The notes below the pieces were generated by a model. It ran no database searches and was not told where the DNA came from. It saw nothing but the letters and a program-made list of their open reading frames with translations. Below, piece by piece: positions 12,299 to 23,688 of a stretch of 55,938 nucleotides of DNA. This DNA is from Silene noctiflora (Eukaryota > Streptophyta > Magnoliopsida > Caryophyllales > Caryophyllaceae). Each line of letters begins with the position of its first letter. The first letter of the stretch is position 1. Made by a program: the position numbers and the translations under genes. The stretch is from assembly GCA_009801015.1 (NCBI GenBank), contig VHZZ01002894.1:53060-108997 (forward strand), in the 5' to 3' direction.

Positions 12299-12642
12299 TG
12301 TTAGAATTAAGTCCCTCAATTACGGAGTTAGATGTTTTTAATTGAGACATAATGAGGAGGAGTTTCTAAGTCACTAAAACTTACTTCTACATTGATCATG
12401 ATAATGAATATAGTTAAGTTACATGGAAGTTATAGCTTGATATTTATTTAGCTATAAAAGAAGGAGAAAAGCTATGTTATGTAATTTTTATCTCATATTT
12501 GAGTGATCAATAAAATTTATAGTGCGACTATAGTGAGGACGTAGTCAAGTTGGTGAACCTCGTAAATATTGTGTCCTTATTATTTTTCTGATTCTTATTA
12601 TCTTTATTATTGTGTGAGTGATTCATACCAAAAATCTCTACA
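12299..12642 (+). repeat. Left LTR
   Basis: This is the left long terminal repeat of the Copia-type element. It starts TGTTAGAATT and contains 'agctataaaagaag', a likely TATA region of the LTR promoter (about 12451-12464). It is slightly longer than its partner because of small insertions such as the extra 'ttattt'. Confidence 0.85.
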
Positions 12643-13001
12643 AACTGGTATTAGAGCCCGGTTGGGGGGCGAGGAAAGAATGAGCCACTAAAATTCACAA
12701 TAATGCAAGGAGGCTAAATTTTGATCAATAAATTCGATGGGTAACATTTTGCTTTCTGGAAAATGTAAATAATGGATTATTTGTATTCAAAGAAATTATA
12801 TATCTTCTTTTGGAAGGCGCTAAGCTAGATTACATGAAAAGGGAAAAGGGGGGAAATCGGATAGACAAGCTATAGATGTGGAGGATGAAGGTGATCTTTT
12901 GGCAGTGAGCGTCGAAAATCCGATGGAGTTTGGGTATTAGACTATGGTGTATTACTTCACGCTAACCATGTAAAAATTCCTTTCATAAGTTTATTGGTGG
13001 A

Positions 13002-13340
13002 ATGTGTGGTACGACTTACTTGGTGAATTGTAAGGCTGTGCCAATTATGGGAAGATGTGATGTAAAAATCCGGACCTCGATTGGGGGTAGGTGGGAGCTA
13101 ACGGGTGTCATGTTCATCGCCAACTTGAAAAAGAAATTGATATCAGTTGGAAAGCTCAATGAAGCAGGCTATAAAGTTGTCTTTGAGCAAAATTCTTGGA
13201 AAATAGTCAAGGAAGCTACAGTGGTAGCTCATGGGACTAAGAGTGGAACTTTGTACACCACTATAGGGTGTAGTGACATGAGTAGTGTAACTGCGGGGGG
13301 GATAATGAAGAATGGAATTGTTTCAGGAAACTTGTTGTGA
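13002..13340 (+). pseudogene. Copia gag-pol fragment (protease/pre-integrase region)
   Basis: The translated stretch resembles the part of TNT1-like polyproteins between protease and integrase. It has the pattern 'G-x-C-x-V-x-I-x-T-S-I-G' followed by 'NLKKKLISVGKLNEAGY' and 'GTLYTT', a typical gag-pre-integrase signature. Just upstream (about 12926-12950), in another frame, 'VWVLDYG' matches the protease active-site neighbourhood, with the usual DSG changed to DYG. The frame change between the two and the stop at 13340 show decay. Reverse transcriptase, integrase core and RNase H are absent. Confidence 0.75.
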
Positions 13341-13706
13341 GACCTGAAAACTATGCATAGTGGACCTTGAACTAAGCACCGTGGGAGTAAAGTCCATGGC
13401 TCAAAGGGCAGAAGGTGGTCCGAGAACGCACTAAGGTGACACTGACACGCTCAAATGTTGCAAAAATTCAAGAAGTTCTAATAGGGCATGTAGGGGTATT
13501 TCGTTTAGGTGGTAGTGCATGTCACGGAAAATGATGAATGAATCCCGATAAGTATGGTCGTCGATGGGAACTAACTTGAATGGTAAAGGATCGAGGTTGG
13601 GTAGTACCTTGGCCGAACTCTTGCGAGAGGCATGAGTTGAACATGGTTGCATTAGGTGGAAAAGTAAAGTTTGAGTTACCTCCATAACTGTCGGGAGGTG
13701 GGAGAT

Positions 13707-14023
13707 TGTTAGAACTAAGCCCCTCAATTATGGGGTTAGATGTTTTTAATTGAGACATAATGAGGAGGTGTTTTTAAGTCACTTTAACTTATTCCTCCAT
13801 TGATCATGATAATGAATATAGTTAAGTTACATAGAAGTTATAGCTTGACATTTAGCTATAAAAGAAGCAGAAAAGTTATGTAATTTTTATCCTCATATTT
13901 GGGTGATCAATAAAATTCCTAGTGCGACTATAATAAGGACGCAACCAAGTTGGTGAACCTCGTAAATATTGTGTCCTTATTATCTTTAATATTGTGTGAG
14001 TGACTCATACCAAAAACCATGCA
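13707..14023 (+). repeat. Right LTR
   Basis: This is the right long terminal repeat. It starts TGTTAGAACT and ends CCATGCA before the ATAAA target duplication. It keeps the 'agctataaaagaagc' TATA-like word (about 13853-13867), which in this copy points toward the ERF gene downstream. Confidence 0.85.
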
Positions 14024-14398
14024 ATAAACATTCATCATCTATAAAATAGTCGTTCTCGTCATATAAGATCGTCTTACCTAAAAATCTAAACGATCATCTT
14101 ACCTAAAAATCTAAACCTAAATAACACCTATAAAGAAACAAAACATCCGTTGTACAAGTGTAGTAAAGATAGTGAAAGAGTAGTGAGGCAAAACCTACAA
14201 CACATCGACACAAACAACAAAAACGGGTGCCGTATACTCTTGACCCAATTTAAAACCCCCCAACACACACACATACACTCTCCATTCTCTATTCTCCGCC
14301 TACTTCTTCTCACTTTCCACTCTTATACAATTACATGTCCCCTTCTCTCCCTTCAAACTAACCCAAACCCGCTCTCCATTTACGCTCTCTCTCATTTT

Positions 14399-14902
14399 AT
14401 GGCCTCGGCCGCAACCTCGACACGTGAGGCTCACTACAGGGGCGTAAGAAAACGTCCTTGGGGCCGATACGCTGCTGAAATCCGTGACCCTTGGAAAAAA
14501 ACTCGGGTTTGGTTGGGTACATTCGATACCCCTGAGGAAGCCGCCCTCGCTTATGACGGGGCTGCTCGTGCTCTGAGGGGTATTAAGGCCAAGACTAATT
14601 TCCCGCTGCTCTCTCCGCTACCTCTTCCTCATTCGCACGCGCCGCCGCTTCCGCCGCCGTACCCCACCGCCGTCGCCGCCGGTTCACTGTCGCTAGACCT
14701 GAATCTACACCCTCCGCGGGCGGTCCATCCGGTTCATTTCCGGGCCGGTCGGTTCGTGGAGTATATTCGGACCGCTGGTCCTATTGTCCGGTCTGATGTT
14801 GGGCCGAGAGTGGAGTTGGGTTTGGGTGTGAATGTGAGTGTAAAAACTGAACGTGGGCTTGGGCTCGATTTGAACCAGCCGCCTCCGGGTTGGCTAAATT
14901 AG
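14399..14902 (+). CDS. ERF transcriptional repressor with two EAR motifs (167 aa)
   Basis: This is an ethylene-response-factor protein that should bind GCC-box DNA in the nucleus and repress transcription. I chose the ATG at 14399 because the longer open frame upstream begins at TTG and is leader sequence. The AP2/ERF domain spans residues 12-69, opening [20 protein letters not shown] and closing with KAKTNFP; Ala and Asp at domain positions 14 and 19 place it in the ERF, not the DREB, subfamily. Two EAR repression motifs follow: LSLDLNL at 97-103 and [10 protein letters not shown] at 154-163. Short length, an N-terminal domain and a C-terminal DLN motif fit group VIII (class II) ERFs such as AtERF3/4/8-12; I cannot name the ortholog. 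The gene is intronless, as is usual for the group. A possible TATA word, CTATAAAG, is at 14128-14135. A Copia-type LTR ends 375 bp upstream. Confidence 0.95.
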   Translation: MASAATSTREAHYRGVRKRPWGRYAAEIRDPWKKTRVWLGTFDTPEEAALAYDGAARALRGIKAKTNFPLLSPLPLPHSHAPPLPPPYPTAVAAGSLSLDLNLHPPRAVHPVHFRAGRFVEYIRTAGPIVRSDVGPRVELGLGVNVSVKTERGLGLDLNQPPPGWLN

Positions 14903-16386
14903 GATTAGGGGGAATCGGAAAAATTAATACTTGGACTAATTGAGTAATTAGTGGAGTAATTAGTTTGTTAGTGGTGGAGTCGGTCTCTCCTCTTTTTTGT
15001 ATTATGGCGGTTTTGAGTTAGTTATTAATTAATCCGTTTTTCGGGATGTTAGGGGGCAATATTAGTAATTAGAGAGGGATGTTCATGTAATGTACTTATA
15101 TCTTTTTAATTATCATATAATGAGTTGTATTAATGGTAGGGTTAGTTAGTATTAAGAATTTTGACTATTTTATGTATATTTAGATTGGATTAGATTGTTG
15201 TATGTTGTTAGTTGCTGCTAGTGTACTATGGAGAGGACTTTATTTTCGTGTTGTGTTGTCTGGAGGCTAGCTAGGTGATTTGGTGGATTTACTTTTGTGG
15301 TGGCTTTCTTTGACTTTGGTCGCTCTACATTTCTCCCTATCTAACTCATTTTCTCATTATCTTTAGTTTTCTAATACTTCCTTCATTCTAGATTATTAAA
15401 TATATTTTGTTGAGAAAATGCACGTGTTCCTGAATTTTGAAGTTTTGTCCGAAATACCCAACTTTTTTATTCGAAAAATTTTAAGATCCCATAACTCGTG
15501 TTTACGAGTTCAGAAACTGAAAATTTATGTTGTTTGTGTACCATTCAACGGTAGAGATGATTGTGAAGTTATGGGAGGGGGTAGAAGGGACTCTTTTACT
15601 AGAGAGGCCGAAAATAATAAAGTTTTTAATTAGAATTTTTCGAGTTTTCCTTATTTGTGTACTCGTTTGTCCTTGTGGAGTTTAATTTCTGAGTCCACCA
15701 TTAATTGCGGATAATTCAAAACATTGGAGGCACGACAAAAATCACCTATTATCACACTAGTTAATAAGAAATATATTTAATTTGATGGTAAAGGATAAAT
15801 CACTATTGTTTTTATTAATGTCTCTCGAGTTGTAAGAAAGTAAATAGTAAGATACCCATATGGAGTAATTAATTTATATCTAAGTGACTTTAAACAAAAC
15901 TGTAGTGCGTTATCATCGCCCTTATTTTGATTATTGTTATTAGTGTACTTAAATAGTTAGAACAAGTTAGATAGGTAAGAAAGAAACGAGTTTGTGTTTG
16001 GACTTTGGATTGAGGTTTGTATCCTGTCGCGTCGAAAGACTCAACACTAGTCTTGGGTTGAGGTTCGAGACCTGCTTAAGGATTTAACATTGGACTTGAG
16101 AATATAGATTTGGCAAACGGGTCAACCGACAAGCTATGGAACGAATTGCATTCGTAATGCCATGGTTTGCCATGTTAGTGACAATTTACACTTGTAACAC
16201 CAATTTTTGTCACATAACATTAACAAGTGACATTATTAAATATTAATAAGTTTTATTTGTGACCGTCACAAGCCCGTGACATATTAGAACCTCTTTTCAA
16301 CTTGCAGCTTGTAATAAGTAATAAATTTGTGACGAATGGTTTATGTTACAAGTGAGAATTTGTTATTAAATATAGCAGTATAGCAC
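14903..16386. other. Gene-free stretch after ERF gene
   Basis: The first 200-300 bp is probably the ERF 3' untranslated region, with T-rich and 'gttagtta' words, though I see no unique polyadenylation signal. A half-Stowaway word ('acttccttcattcta') occurs near 15375. The 71-codon frame at 15418-15633 has no recognisable features. Around 16200-16350 'gtcacaagcccgtgac' and 'gtgacgaatgg' words mark another degenerate hairpin MITE. Confidence 0.45.
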
Positions 16387-16394
16387 CAAGCCAC

Positions 16395-16737
16395 CTAGGT
16401 AGCACGAACACTCCTCATAATCAGTCATCCCGTGTCCGACACGACACTCATCGGACACACGCCTAAATGTGTCGGATACCAATAAATGAGGAATGAGATA
16501 TCGAAAGACTGAAAAAAATTGATTAGAAGACGAGTTTGAGTGGGAAATGAGAACAAGTTATAATCAAAGTCAAATTTCAACTTCAATTATTTAAATTTAA
16601 TAGCAAATACATTTACAAAAATAAAATAATACGTTAATTTTAACTATAAATATATATTTTATTAAATTTAAATAACGTATCCCGTGTCCTAAATTTTATG
16701 AAATGTCGTGTCACATATCTGTTTTGGTGGTACCTAG
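16395..16737. mobile_element. MITE with CTAGGTAGCAC termini
   Basis: The ends are CTAGGTAGCACGAACA and, inverted, CTAGGTACCACCAAAACA. CAAGCCAC is repeated exactly on each side (16387-16394 and 16738-16745). Because the next base is also shared, the duplication could be read as 8 or 9 bp, so hAT and Mutator are both possible. The interior has 'gtgtccgacacgacac' words near the ends. Related fragments appear near 44040-44230. Confidence 0.7.
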
Positions 16738-17116
16738 CAAGCCACCAATTGATAAACAAATAAAAATGAAACTAGTCTTGAATAGTTGTAATAAGAGAGA
16801 GTGAGAGCATAGTCCCACATTAGTTTGTGTAACAATCAAAGTGTCAGAAGTTAAGAAAACAACAAAATACATAATGACCATAAAAAAATATCACGTGCCA
16901 TCTTAAGGTTAACAGAATATATTCAACAAAACACGCAAAATCCCAGTCTTCCACTCACCTAACCTTTACTGCACCACTTCTCTTTCCCTCACTAGACCAT
17001 CAGCAGTCAATCAGGATCCACGCTCTCTTTCGTCTCCTTATAGGATCTTTATACAAAATCATTTGTTTTTTTACCCCTTTTCCATCGTTAGTATTTTTTT
17101 TTTTTTTTTACAAATT

Positions 17117-17295
17117 CTTATTTAAGACTATCATTATCCGTCTTAAATTTAAGACGGATAGTGACCTCTCATACAAATGCAAGTGGGAGGCAAGTGGGTG
17201 AAAAATAGATATACCCACTTGCCTCCCACTCGCATTTGTGTGAGATGACACTATCCGTCTTAAGTTTAATACGGATAGTAGCCGTTTTAAATAAG
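17117..17295. mobile_element. Hairpin MITE, 'gacggatagtg' family
   Basis: Both arms start CTTATTTAA and carry 'atccgtcttaa' beside its own inverse, then 'agtgacctctca', then 'gcaagtgggaggcaagtgg' near the centre. The arms pair over nearly the whole 179 bp. Related copies are at 18580-18775, 37494-37690, 43738-43903 and 49641-49815. Confidence 0.75.
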
Positions 17296-19669
17296 ACCTT
17301 CTATTGTATAAAGGGGGTAAAAAAACAAAAGAAAGAAGAGTAAAGTGTAGCAGTAGAATACAATAATACTCACGTCATGATGAGATGCATATAGTAATAA
17401 TAGTATTAAACAATAAACATTGATAATGGGTTCAGACTTGAGACTACTGCCGTCCTCAATCCTGACAATAACCTGCTTGCTATGTATTGTACCTCACCTC
17501 ACCTCCCACCATCTTTGACCCTACCTGCCTTCTGCATCACGCCTTTTCTTTTTTTTTTTTTTTACTCCCATTTTCATCTTTCCGAGTGTCTTATTGTGAT
17601 GTCCGTCACAAGTTAAAGACGAAAGTAAGCGAGGACTTGCATATGGTAAGAGGGATACTATCAGTCTTTAGCTTTTGTAAATCTCTGATGCAATTATTTT
17701 CACCTATATCATCAAACTCCAATTCTTATAAAAGACGAACTCTTTCCATCATAGGCTAAAAAATGGCTAAATATCGCCATTTTAAATATCACCATTTTAT
17801 AATGACAAACTGTTGTAGCTTAGGTGCATCACATTTTATCCCGTTTTCAGCTTGTAATGAAATGTTATCCGCCTTCAATAAAACTTTTTGGTCATCAGAT
17901 TCTTGTTTAATTAAGACGTCTTAATAATAAAGAGTGTTAAATAAATGAATGAGATAAAAAAAATTAATTTCTAGTGAATAATACTCTTGTCCGATCTACT
18001 TATATAGATAATTATTATTTCACACATTTTGCCACTTAAAAGAGATTTGACCGTCTTAAGGAAAACCAGTTGTAGCACAATTGGTATTTGGCAATTGCTT
18101 GCTCATAACCACTTCCTTCTTCAACAATTTAGATGGAAGGGGTCGTGACGTGTTTGGAGAATAAAATGGCACAGCCCAGATACGAGAAGGTAAGTATCGT
18201 GTTGTGCCGATGAAGTATAAATAATGGTTTAAGGACGGGCGAGCCTAACAATTCCTCCACTTCAGCTTTATTTCTTCATAGTTTGAAAGTATCTAAGCAT
18301 GTAATGTCGTGTAGTGCCTTGATTAGGCAGTCTTATTTCTTAAACTTCGGCCTAAACACGGTCTATGACCATTGCATGCCGTGCCGTGCTAAAGTAATAC
18401 AGGGGAAATTTGTGTGTGTAAATGGGCTAATTTAGAAAGCAGTAGGTTGAGTTGTGCTAGCAATTGGGCCAGTTGACCCAAGTTCTTCTCATATAACTGG
18501 GTCGGCCCAAATTTTCAAACATGTAGCCTTTTGTAGTTGGTAACACTACTTTGGACGTAGAAATAAACCTTGTCACCAATTCTTATTTCAGACCGTCATA
18601 TCCGTCTGAAATCTTCAGACGGATACCATTTCCTCCCACAAATGACCCATCAAGGGCAAGTGGGGTGAGCACATGGGGTGGCCCACCTTGTCCCCTCTAC
18701 TCATATTGTTAGAGGTCTTTACCGTTTGAGGATCCGACCCGTCTTAAGCAAGACTTACTCAAACCTTGTTGCTTTTAGTTTTTTTTTTTTTCAAAGCAAA
18801 AGAGAATCATATATATTATACTCCATGATGGATAAATCATTTATGGATATTTTTTTTAATTTGATTGGCATAAATAAATCGAATTAGATTAGTATAAATG
18901 ACTCGAATTGAATTTAAGTAGTTTATTAAGGCAGTGTCTTTGTTCCAATTAAAATCAAAAAGGAAAATGAGATTAGAATATGAGATTAACTATGGAGTAC
19001 AATATTTTTGTTACGGATATTAACTAGTGGCAGACCTAGGAATTTAGTGCCGGAAGCACTAAATATTTTTTGACGCGTTATTTACGTGCGTCTAAGGAAA
19101 AAAAGGAACATACATTGGATGTACTACGTCGGTCTTTATTTGTTTTAGCATGTGTATTTTTTTTGAGCATATTACCTCAAATTTTATTTGCTTTTGAGCG
19201 CATGTGTATTTTTTTATGAGCTTATTAAAGTTTATAAGTTGGATTTGAATTTTTTTGGTCAAAAGTTAAATTTAACTAAGCTTATATGTAATGTTCTTGA
19301 GTTTTATTGTAACTTTTTAAGTAAATGAACTCAAAAATGTTATGGTAAAATTCATCATTTTTAAAACAAAATTCAAATTTTTTATCATAAGGCTCCAAAA
19401 CTATTCAACTAATTATAGTATATCGGATATATAATCTACTTACTGGCGTCTAAGACAACATTTTTATATTCTGAACATTTTTTTTTCTTAAATTAGTTAT
19501 TATATAAGTAAAAGAATGAAAAAATAATTGGTTCTATAGATATCTTTTTTCAAAAGATAATATTTTCTCTAAAATACTTCAACTTCTAAATATATGCAAA
19601 AATAATACTTCTCTTTTGTTGAATATAAAACACTTTAATACTCAATTTAACAACAAATGTAAGTAGTTT
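17296..19669. other. Gene-free stretch
   Basis: No gene is recognised. A MITE of the 'gacggata' family is called at 18580-18775. Around 18150-18400 there are 'gtgccg' words like those of the GC-rich hAT element. Around 19025-19100 a block beginning 'ggcagacctaggaattt' may pair loosely with 'gggtccgccc' near 20320-20335, which would make a decayed element enclosing this and the following stretch. The matches are too weak to call. Confidence 0.4.
18580..18775. mobile_element. Hairpin MITE, 'gacggata' family, diverged
   Basis: The left arm has 'cagaccgtcatatccgtctg' and 'cagacggata'. The right arm has 'gacccgtcttaagcaagac'. The centre keeps 'gggcaagtggggtgag'. It is more diverged than the copy at 17117. 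Confidence 0.5.
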
Positions 19670-19670
19670 A

Positions 19671-19780
19671 ACGGTTTAGAATTTGACAAGTCATTTGAAA
19701 GTCACGGGTTTGAGTCATATGACAAACGGTTTAGAATATGACAAGTCATTTGAAAGTCACGAGTTTGAATCATATGGCAA
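19671..19780. repeat. 55-bp tandem repeat, two copies
   Basis: Copies at 19671-19725 and 19726-19780 differ by only a few substitutions. Each contains 'cacgggtttgagtca' or 'cacgagtttgaatca', a box-B-like word, so the unit may be a piece of a tRNA-derived SINE that was duplicated. Confidence 0.8.
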
Positions 19781-19850
19781 ACAATTTTTTCATATTTATT
19801 TGAATTAGCCAACAAATTGCATGACCTAAGTCCCCAAAAAAAAACATCAA

Positions 19851-19921
19851 CACATGTAGATAGGTAGGATTCAAACCCCATATCACCTAAATAAAACTCC
19901 CACAATCTTACCAACTACACC
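19851..19921 (-). mobile_element. tRNA-like SINE head
   Basis: Read on the minus strand, a box-A-like word (GGTGTAGTTGGTAAG, 19907-19921) is followed by a box-B-like word (GGGGTTTGAATCC, 19867-19879) at near-tRNA spacing. It abuts the Stowaway element that begins at 19926. A true tRNA is unlikely because the acceptor and anticodon stems do not pair by eye. Confidence 0.5.
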
Positions 19922-19925
19922 ATGA

Positions 19926-20246
19926 TACTCCCTCCAATCCACTATCTTCTTCCCCTTTCAAGTGGGCACGGGGATTAAGGGAGGGAATATTATATTGATA
20001 AAGGAAAATGGGGGGTTGGGGGATTGTAGAAAGGTAGGAATAAAATAAGAATAAAAGAGTTGGTGGGGTTTGGTGATAAGAGAGAGAAATGAATAAAATA
20101 AGAGTAAAAATGTTAGGTGGGGTTTGGTGATAGGAGAGATGGATGAATAAAATAAGAGTAAATTGTTACAAAAAATAGAAAGGAGGAGAAAACCTGAATA
20201 ATCCGTTTTAGGAAATATGGAAGAAAATAGCTGATAGGAGGGAGTA
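19926..20246. mobile_element. Stowaway MITE, 321 bp
   Basis: The element is bounded by TA, with CTCCCTCCAATCCACTATC at the left and the inverse of a matching CTCCCTCC word at the right. The interior carries a duplicated 'gggtttggtgata' segment (about 20066 and 20120). Confidence 0.75.
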
Positions 20247-20387
20247 TATCATTGGATATTAAAGATACTTATAAAAATTTATTCCGGAAACTTCATTGGG
20301 GCACCTGCCCCCGGGCCCCGCTTGGGTCCGCCCATGTTATTGACTACCTTAACATATTACGTGATCAAACATTATTTTACTCAGTTA

Positions 20388-20953
20388 CTAGTTTTAAACC
20401 CGTGCAAAAAATGCACGGGTTCGCTAATACAAATTGAAAGGCAAATATATATCGATTTTACTTATAAATGTTGAAATATTTTTTATTCTTTTTATTAGTC
20501 TTAAAAATATTATGTTTTTAACTTTTTTTTCATATGGTAAAATTTATACTGTCTGAAATCGAATGCTAAAAACCTTTAAAAGTTGGAAATTAGTAGATCT
20601 AATAATATCATTACTTGGTAATTTCTTGAATTAAATTTATAATTATTTAATGATTATTGTTATGTTATATTTGATTGAATTTATTCTAAAAAAAAAAATA
20701 TTTTTCAATTCATGTAAATTTGTATTTTTTTGAATATTTAGAGCTAGTATGTTAAATTTTTAAAAATATTTCATAAATAAATTAAAAACTTTATTGTTAA
20801 TTTTTCTTATGAAATTTATATTTATATTTAAATTTGAAATAAAATGAGTTTTATAAGTAGTGGGGATAGTGAGCTAATAATTTTTATTTTTAATCCTAAA
20901 ATTAAGTGACCAATCACATGCTTTTAAATGACTTGTCTTTTATATATAGAAGA
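20388..20953 (-). mobile_element. Helitron-like non-autonomous element, copy A
   Basis: On the minus strand the element starts TCTTCTATATATAAAAGA directly after an A. It ends with a 10-bp GC-containing hairpin (AACCCGTGCA / TGCACGGGTT), a few bases, then CTAG directly before a T. A|TC...hairpin...CTRR|T is the Helitron rule, and there is no target duplication. The interior of the 566-bp element is AT-rich with no RepHel protein. The copy at 22068-22658 shares both ends. Confidence 0.75.
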
Positions 20954-22067
20954 TTATATACTTCGTATTTTATAGTGTAATATAAATGATGCCTATATAT
21001 GTGAATTTATTTTAGTTATTTTACTTATCGGGCGGCTCCAAAACTAGTTCAAATTACGATATATTCCGTAATCCGTACGTGAGTTTATTCAAGGGTCGAA
21101 TATTTGCCATTATTGTTGCAAGACTAGTCTAACCAAGACTATAGATTAATGTTGCGGCCTGCGTGGCGGTAGATTACCGTCTTGTTACCAAGGTCAATGA
21201 ACACAATTACAAGGCAACTGCATCAACCATTAGACTACTACAAGAATCATTGAAATCAATAATGATGGTGACTTCATCCGTCGTCGTCGGTTAAACTAAA
21301 ATTTAGAAAATTAGAGGAAATTTTCCTCAAGTAAGAAAGATCTATCAATCATATAATAACCCCTTAAATGAGTTAAGCTTATGTTTCACTTGTACCTGAC
21401 AACAGTAACGGAACCAGGATTTGAAGTTAGTAGGTGTGAAAAAAAAAAATATTATAAAGGGGTCTCGAAAAAATTCAAAAATTTTAACTAAAATATTCAC
21501 ATGAAAATTAGTATATTAATTCCTTGATTGATTAATACAATAGAATATGTCATTTATCAAACACGATCAAATTAATCAACGTGAAATTTATGCTATACTT
21601 ACTAACATATTTTATGATTTTTCTTAATTTATACCTGAAATTAATCCTACTCATTTCCGGCATCAAATTATTATTTTGATCCCTGTTGGTGGGCGTAAAA
21701 TCTTGCGTTACTTTAGGGCAGTTGATCAAACTTTAGGTTTGAAGCTGTTATTTGGCTTTTATTACTCAATTTACTGTACGTTTATATCATAGATTATGTT
21801 TAAGAAACCTATAAATTAATGTAAACAAATGCTCAACTTTAATTTGTATTATCCTATATTCCTATGATGAGCTGTGTTTCTACAAGAGTTGTTTTGACCT
21901 CTAAATTAATAAAGTTATACTCAATAATTGTATGATAAATTAATAAATGGTTTGTCAGGAAACGTGTTTCATGAATCCGGTATAAAGTAATTAACAATGA
22001 CATAATTGTAATCTATTTAGATAAGATTGATAGGATACAAATCATACGATACTCATATTAATAAACA
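20954..22067. other. Gene-free stretch between the two Helitron-like copies
   Basis: No gene is recognised. A block near 21412-21500, starting with an 'ggaaccaggatttgaa' word and running into 'tttaactaaaatattc', resembles blocks at 5733, 35741 and 50046 and is probably the end of a dispersed transposon family. Confidence 0.4.
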
Positions 22068-22658
22068 CTAGTTTGAAACCCGTGTAATAAATACACGGTA
22101 TATATAGTTTTTTTTATTTTGAATAAGATATTTATATAACAGTTGTATTTCATTAATTATTCATTGTTCTTGTTGCTGTATTTTTTTTTAGGAAATAAAA
22201 AATAAAAAAATGAAAATTAATCTAAAAAAATTGAGTAATGTGCTCAAATATATTAAAAAAAATACTTTTTAGACCACCACAGCTAATGATTCCAATTTAT
22301 AAATTTTCTCAATTTTTTTGTCAAAAAAGTAATAAAATCGATTTATAGTTTTGTTTATACGTAGTGTGAGTCAAGTTATTCTCAAATAATAGCATCAATA
22401 AAAGATTTAACGGTTTATAGTTTTATATTATTTGTATTTTAATTAAATGATTATAGTTTAGAGTGTAGTGAAATTTATATAATTCGATGCAAAAATTAAT
22501 ATAAATGAAAATATAATAATATAATTTAATACATTATAATTATTAATTTTTTTTTTATTTAGTGAATGCACTTAAATAATCAATAGTTTTCTCATTTAAA
22601 AAAATGTTTTTTGAAGGAAAAAATTGTAACTTTACTTAATCTTTTAATAGATAGAGGA
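22068..22658 (-). mobile_element. Helitron-like non-autonomous element, copy B
   Basis: On the minus strand it starts TCCTCTATCTATTAAAAG after an A. It ends with a shorter 7-bp hairpin (CCGTGTA / TACACGG), then 'gggtttcaaa' and CTAG before a T. Length is 591 bp. The ends match copy A closely while the interiors are only loosely alike, as is common for Helitron families. Confidence 0.75.
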
Positions 22659-23685
22659 TTACTCACGAATGTTATTAAATCAATTCACGAGTTATTCACG
22701 CTCAATGAAATAACCCTTCAAATATATAGTACTAGTATGCATAGAATTGCACCGAATAACTGTTAATTCCCTAATACAAAAAGTATAATTAGTATTTAAC
22801 TCATTTAAATTTAAATTTTATGATTAAAAAGATCGAGTCTATTTCACCATGGTCAAAAGCAATTCCGAAGAGATACAAAAAACCATGCTAAGTTTAACAT
22901 CAATGGTCCAAGAATCCAAGATACTGGAACTGGTAGCCAAGCTCCAACAAAGAAATTTAGAGACAATTCACACAAATAAATGAGACCATTTCAAAATTAG
23001 AAAATACTTAAACTTGTTAACGTGTACCTCAAGGCTCATGCACTCTTAAGATTTAAGGATATGCACCTTGATTGTCAATGAACAAATTAAAGGAGTCAGT
23101 TAGTCAATTGTGTTCTGACTTTTCTTTGGTAAGAAATTGCACCAAAATACAACAATAATAATAAGATTTCAATGATCAAAGTTACGACTTACTTCTAATT
23201 AAAAAAAAAAAAAAAAATGCTTTGCTTACGACTTCTTGATGTTGCCCGCTTGAGCCTACTATTTCCTCTCCTTGCTTGTCCCGATTTCAGCTTTATGAGC
23301 TTTTGAGTCACANAAAAAAAAAAAAAAAAAAAAAAAAAAAAGATCTAAGGTACGTACGTTGGCCCTAGCATATTGTTGTACACTCGAATTCTTATAACTT
23401 CTTTTTTACGGAGTATTTTGTTTCTATTTTATGGAATACATGGTTATTTATAAAAATTACTCTAAATTTTAACCCGTACTTTTATTCAATTTGTACGATG
23501 ACGTGATATTGAAGAATTTTCACCATTGATACAAAACTCCATTTGTAGAAGTATCTTAGTTTATGGCGCTTTTTGTTCTCTTACATTGTAATTGAGAGTT
23601 GTATCGTTTCTCTTTTTATCAAAATATATGATAACATAGATTCCTAAGTTAGCTTTTAAAACAAAATTACCTCAATTTATCACTC
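22659..23685. other. Gene-free stretch with long A-runs
   Basis: A 44-codon ATG frame at 22850-22984 is rich in Glu, Lys, Leu and Gln and would form a short coiled coil. It has no visible splice partners and no recognised family, so I do not call it a gene. Two A-runs (about 23200-23218, and 23314-23341 after the unresolved base 23313) could be retroposon tails; the 95 bp between them is of unknown origin. Confidence 0.4.
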
Positions 23686-23688
23686 TAA

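Larger units (their letters stand above)
12299..14023 (+). mobile_element. Miniature Copia-type LTR retrotransposon
   Basis: Two similar long repeats (12299-12642 and 13707-14023) begin TGTTAGAA and end in CA. ATAAA flanks the whole element on both sides (12294-12298 and 14024-14028). Just inside the left repeat, TGGTATTAGAGC (12646-12657) resembles the initiator-methionine tRNA primer site used by Copia elements. A purine-rich tract (13693-13705) precedes the right repeat. The internal part is only about 1.06 kb and holds one fragment of the polyprotein, so the element cannot move on its own. The LTRs differ by several substitutions and indels, so the insertion is not very recent. The right LTR ends 375 bp before the start codon of the ERF gene at 14399. 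Confidence 0.9.

Noticed and set aside
13431-13758. Two minus-strand frames of 98 and 78 codons
   Set aside because: They are antisense to the internal region and right LTR of the Copia-type element, and show no known domain.
14150-14398. N-terminal extension of the first ERF
   Set aside because: The extension starts at TTG, not ATG, has no family resemblance, and leaves the AP2 domain far from the N-terminus. The ATG at 14399 gives normal class II ERF spacing.
19851-19921. Functional tRNA gene on the minus strand
   Set aside because: A and B boxes are present, but the acceptor stem does not pair and no plausible anticodon loop is seen; a SINE head fits better.
22850-22984. 44-codon ATG frame rich in Glu/Lys/Gln
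   Set aside because: Short, without splice partners, promoter signs or a recognised family. It may be a retrotransposon gag remnant.
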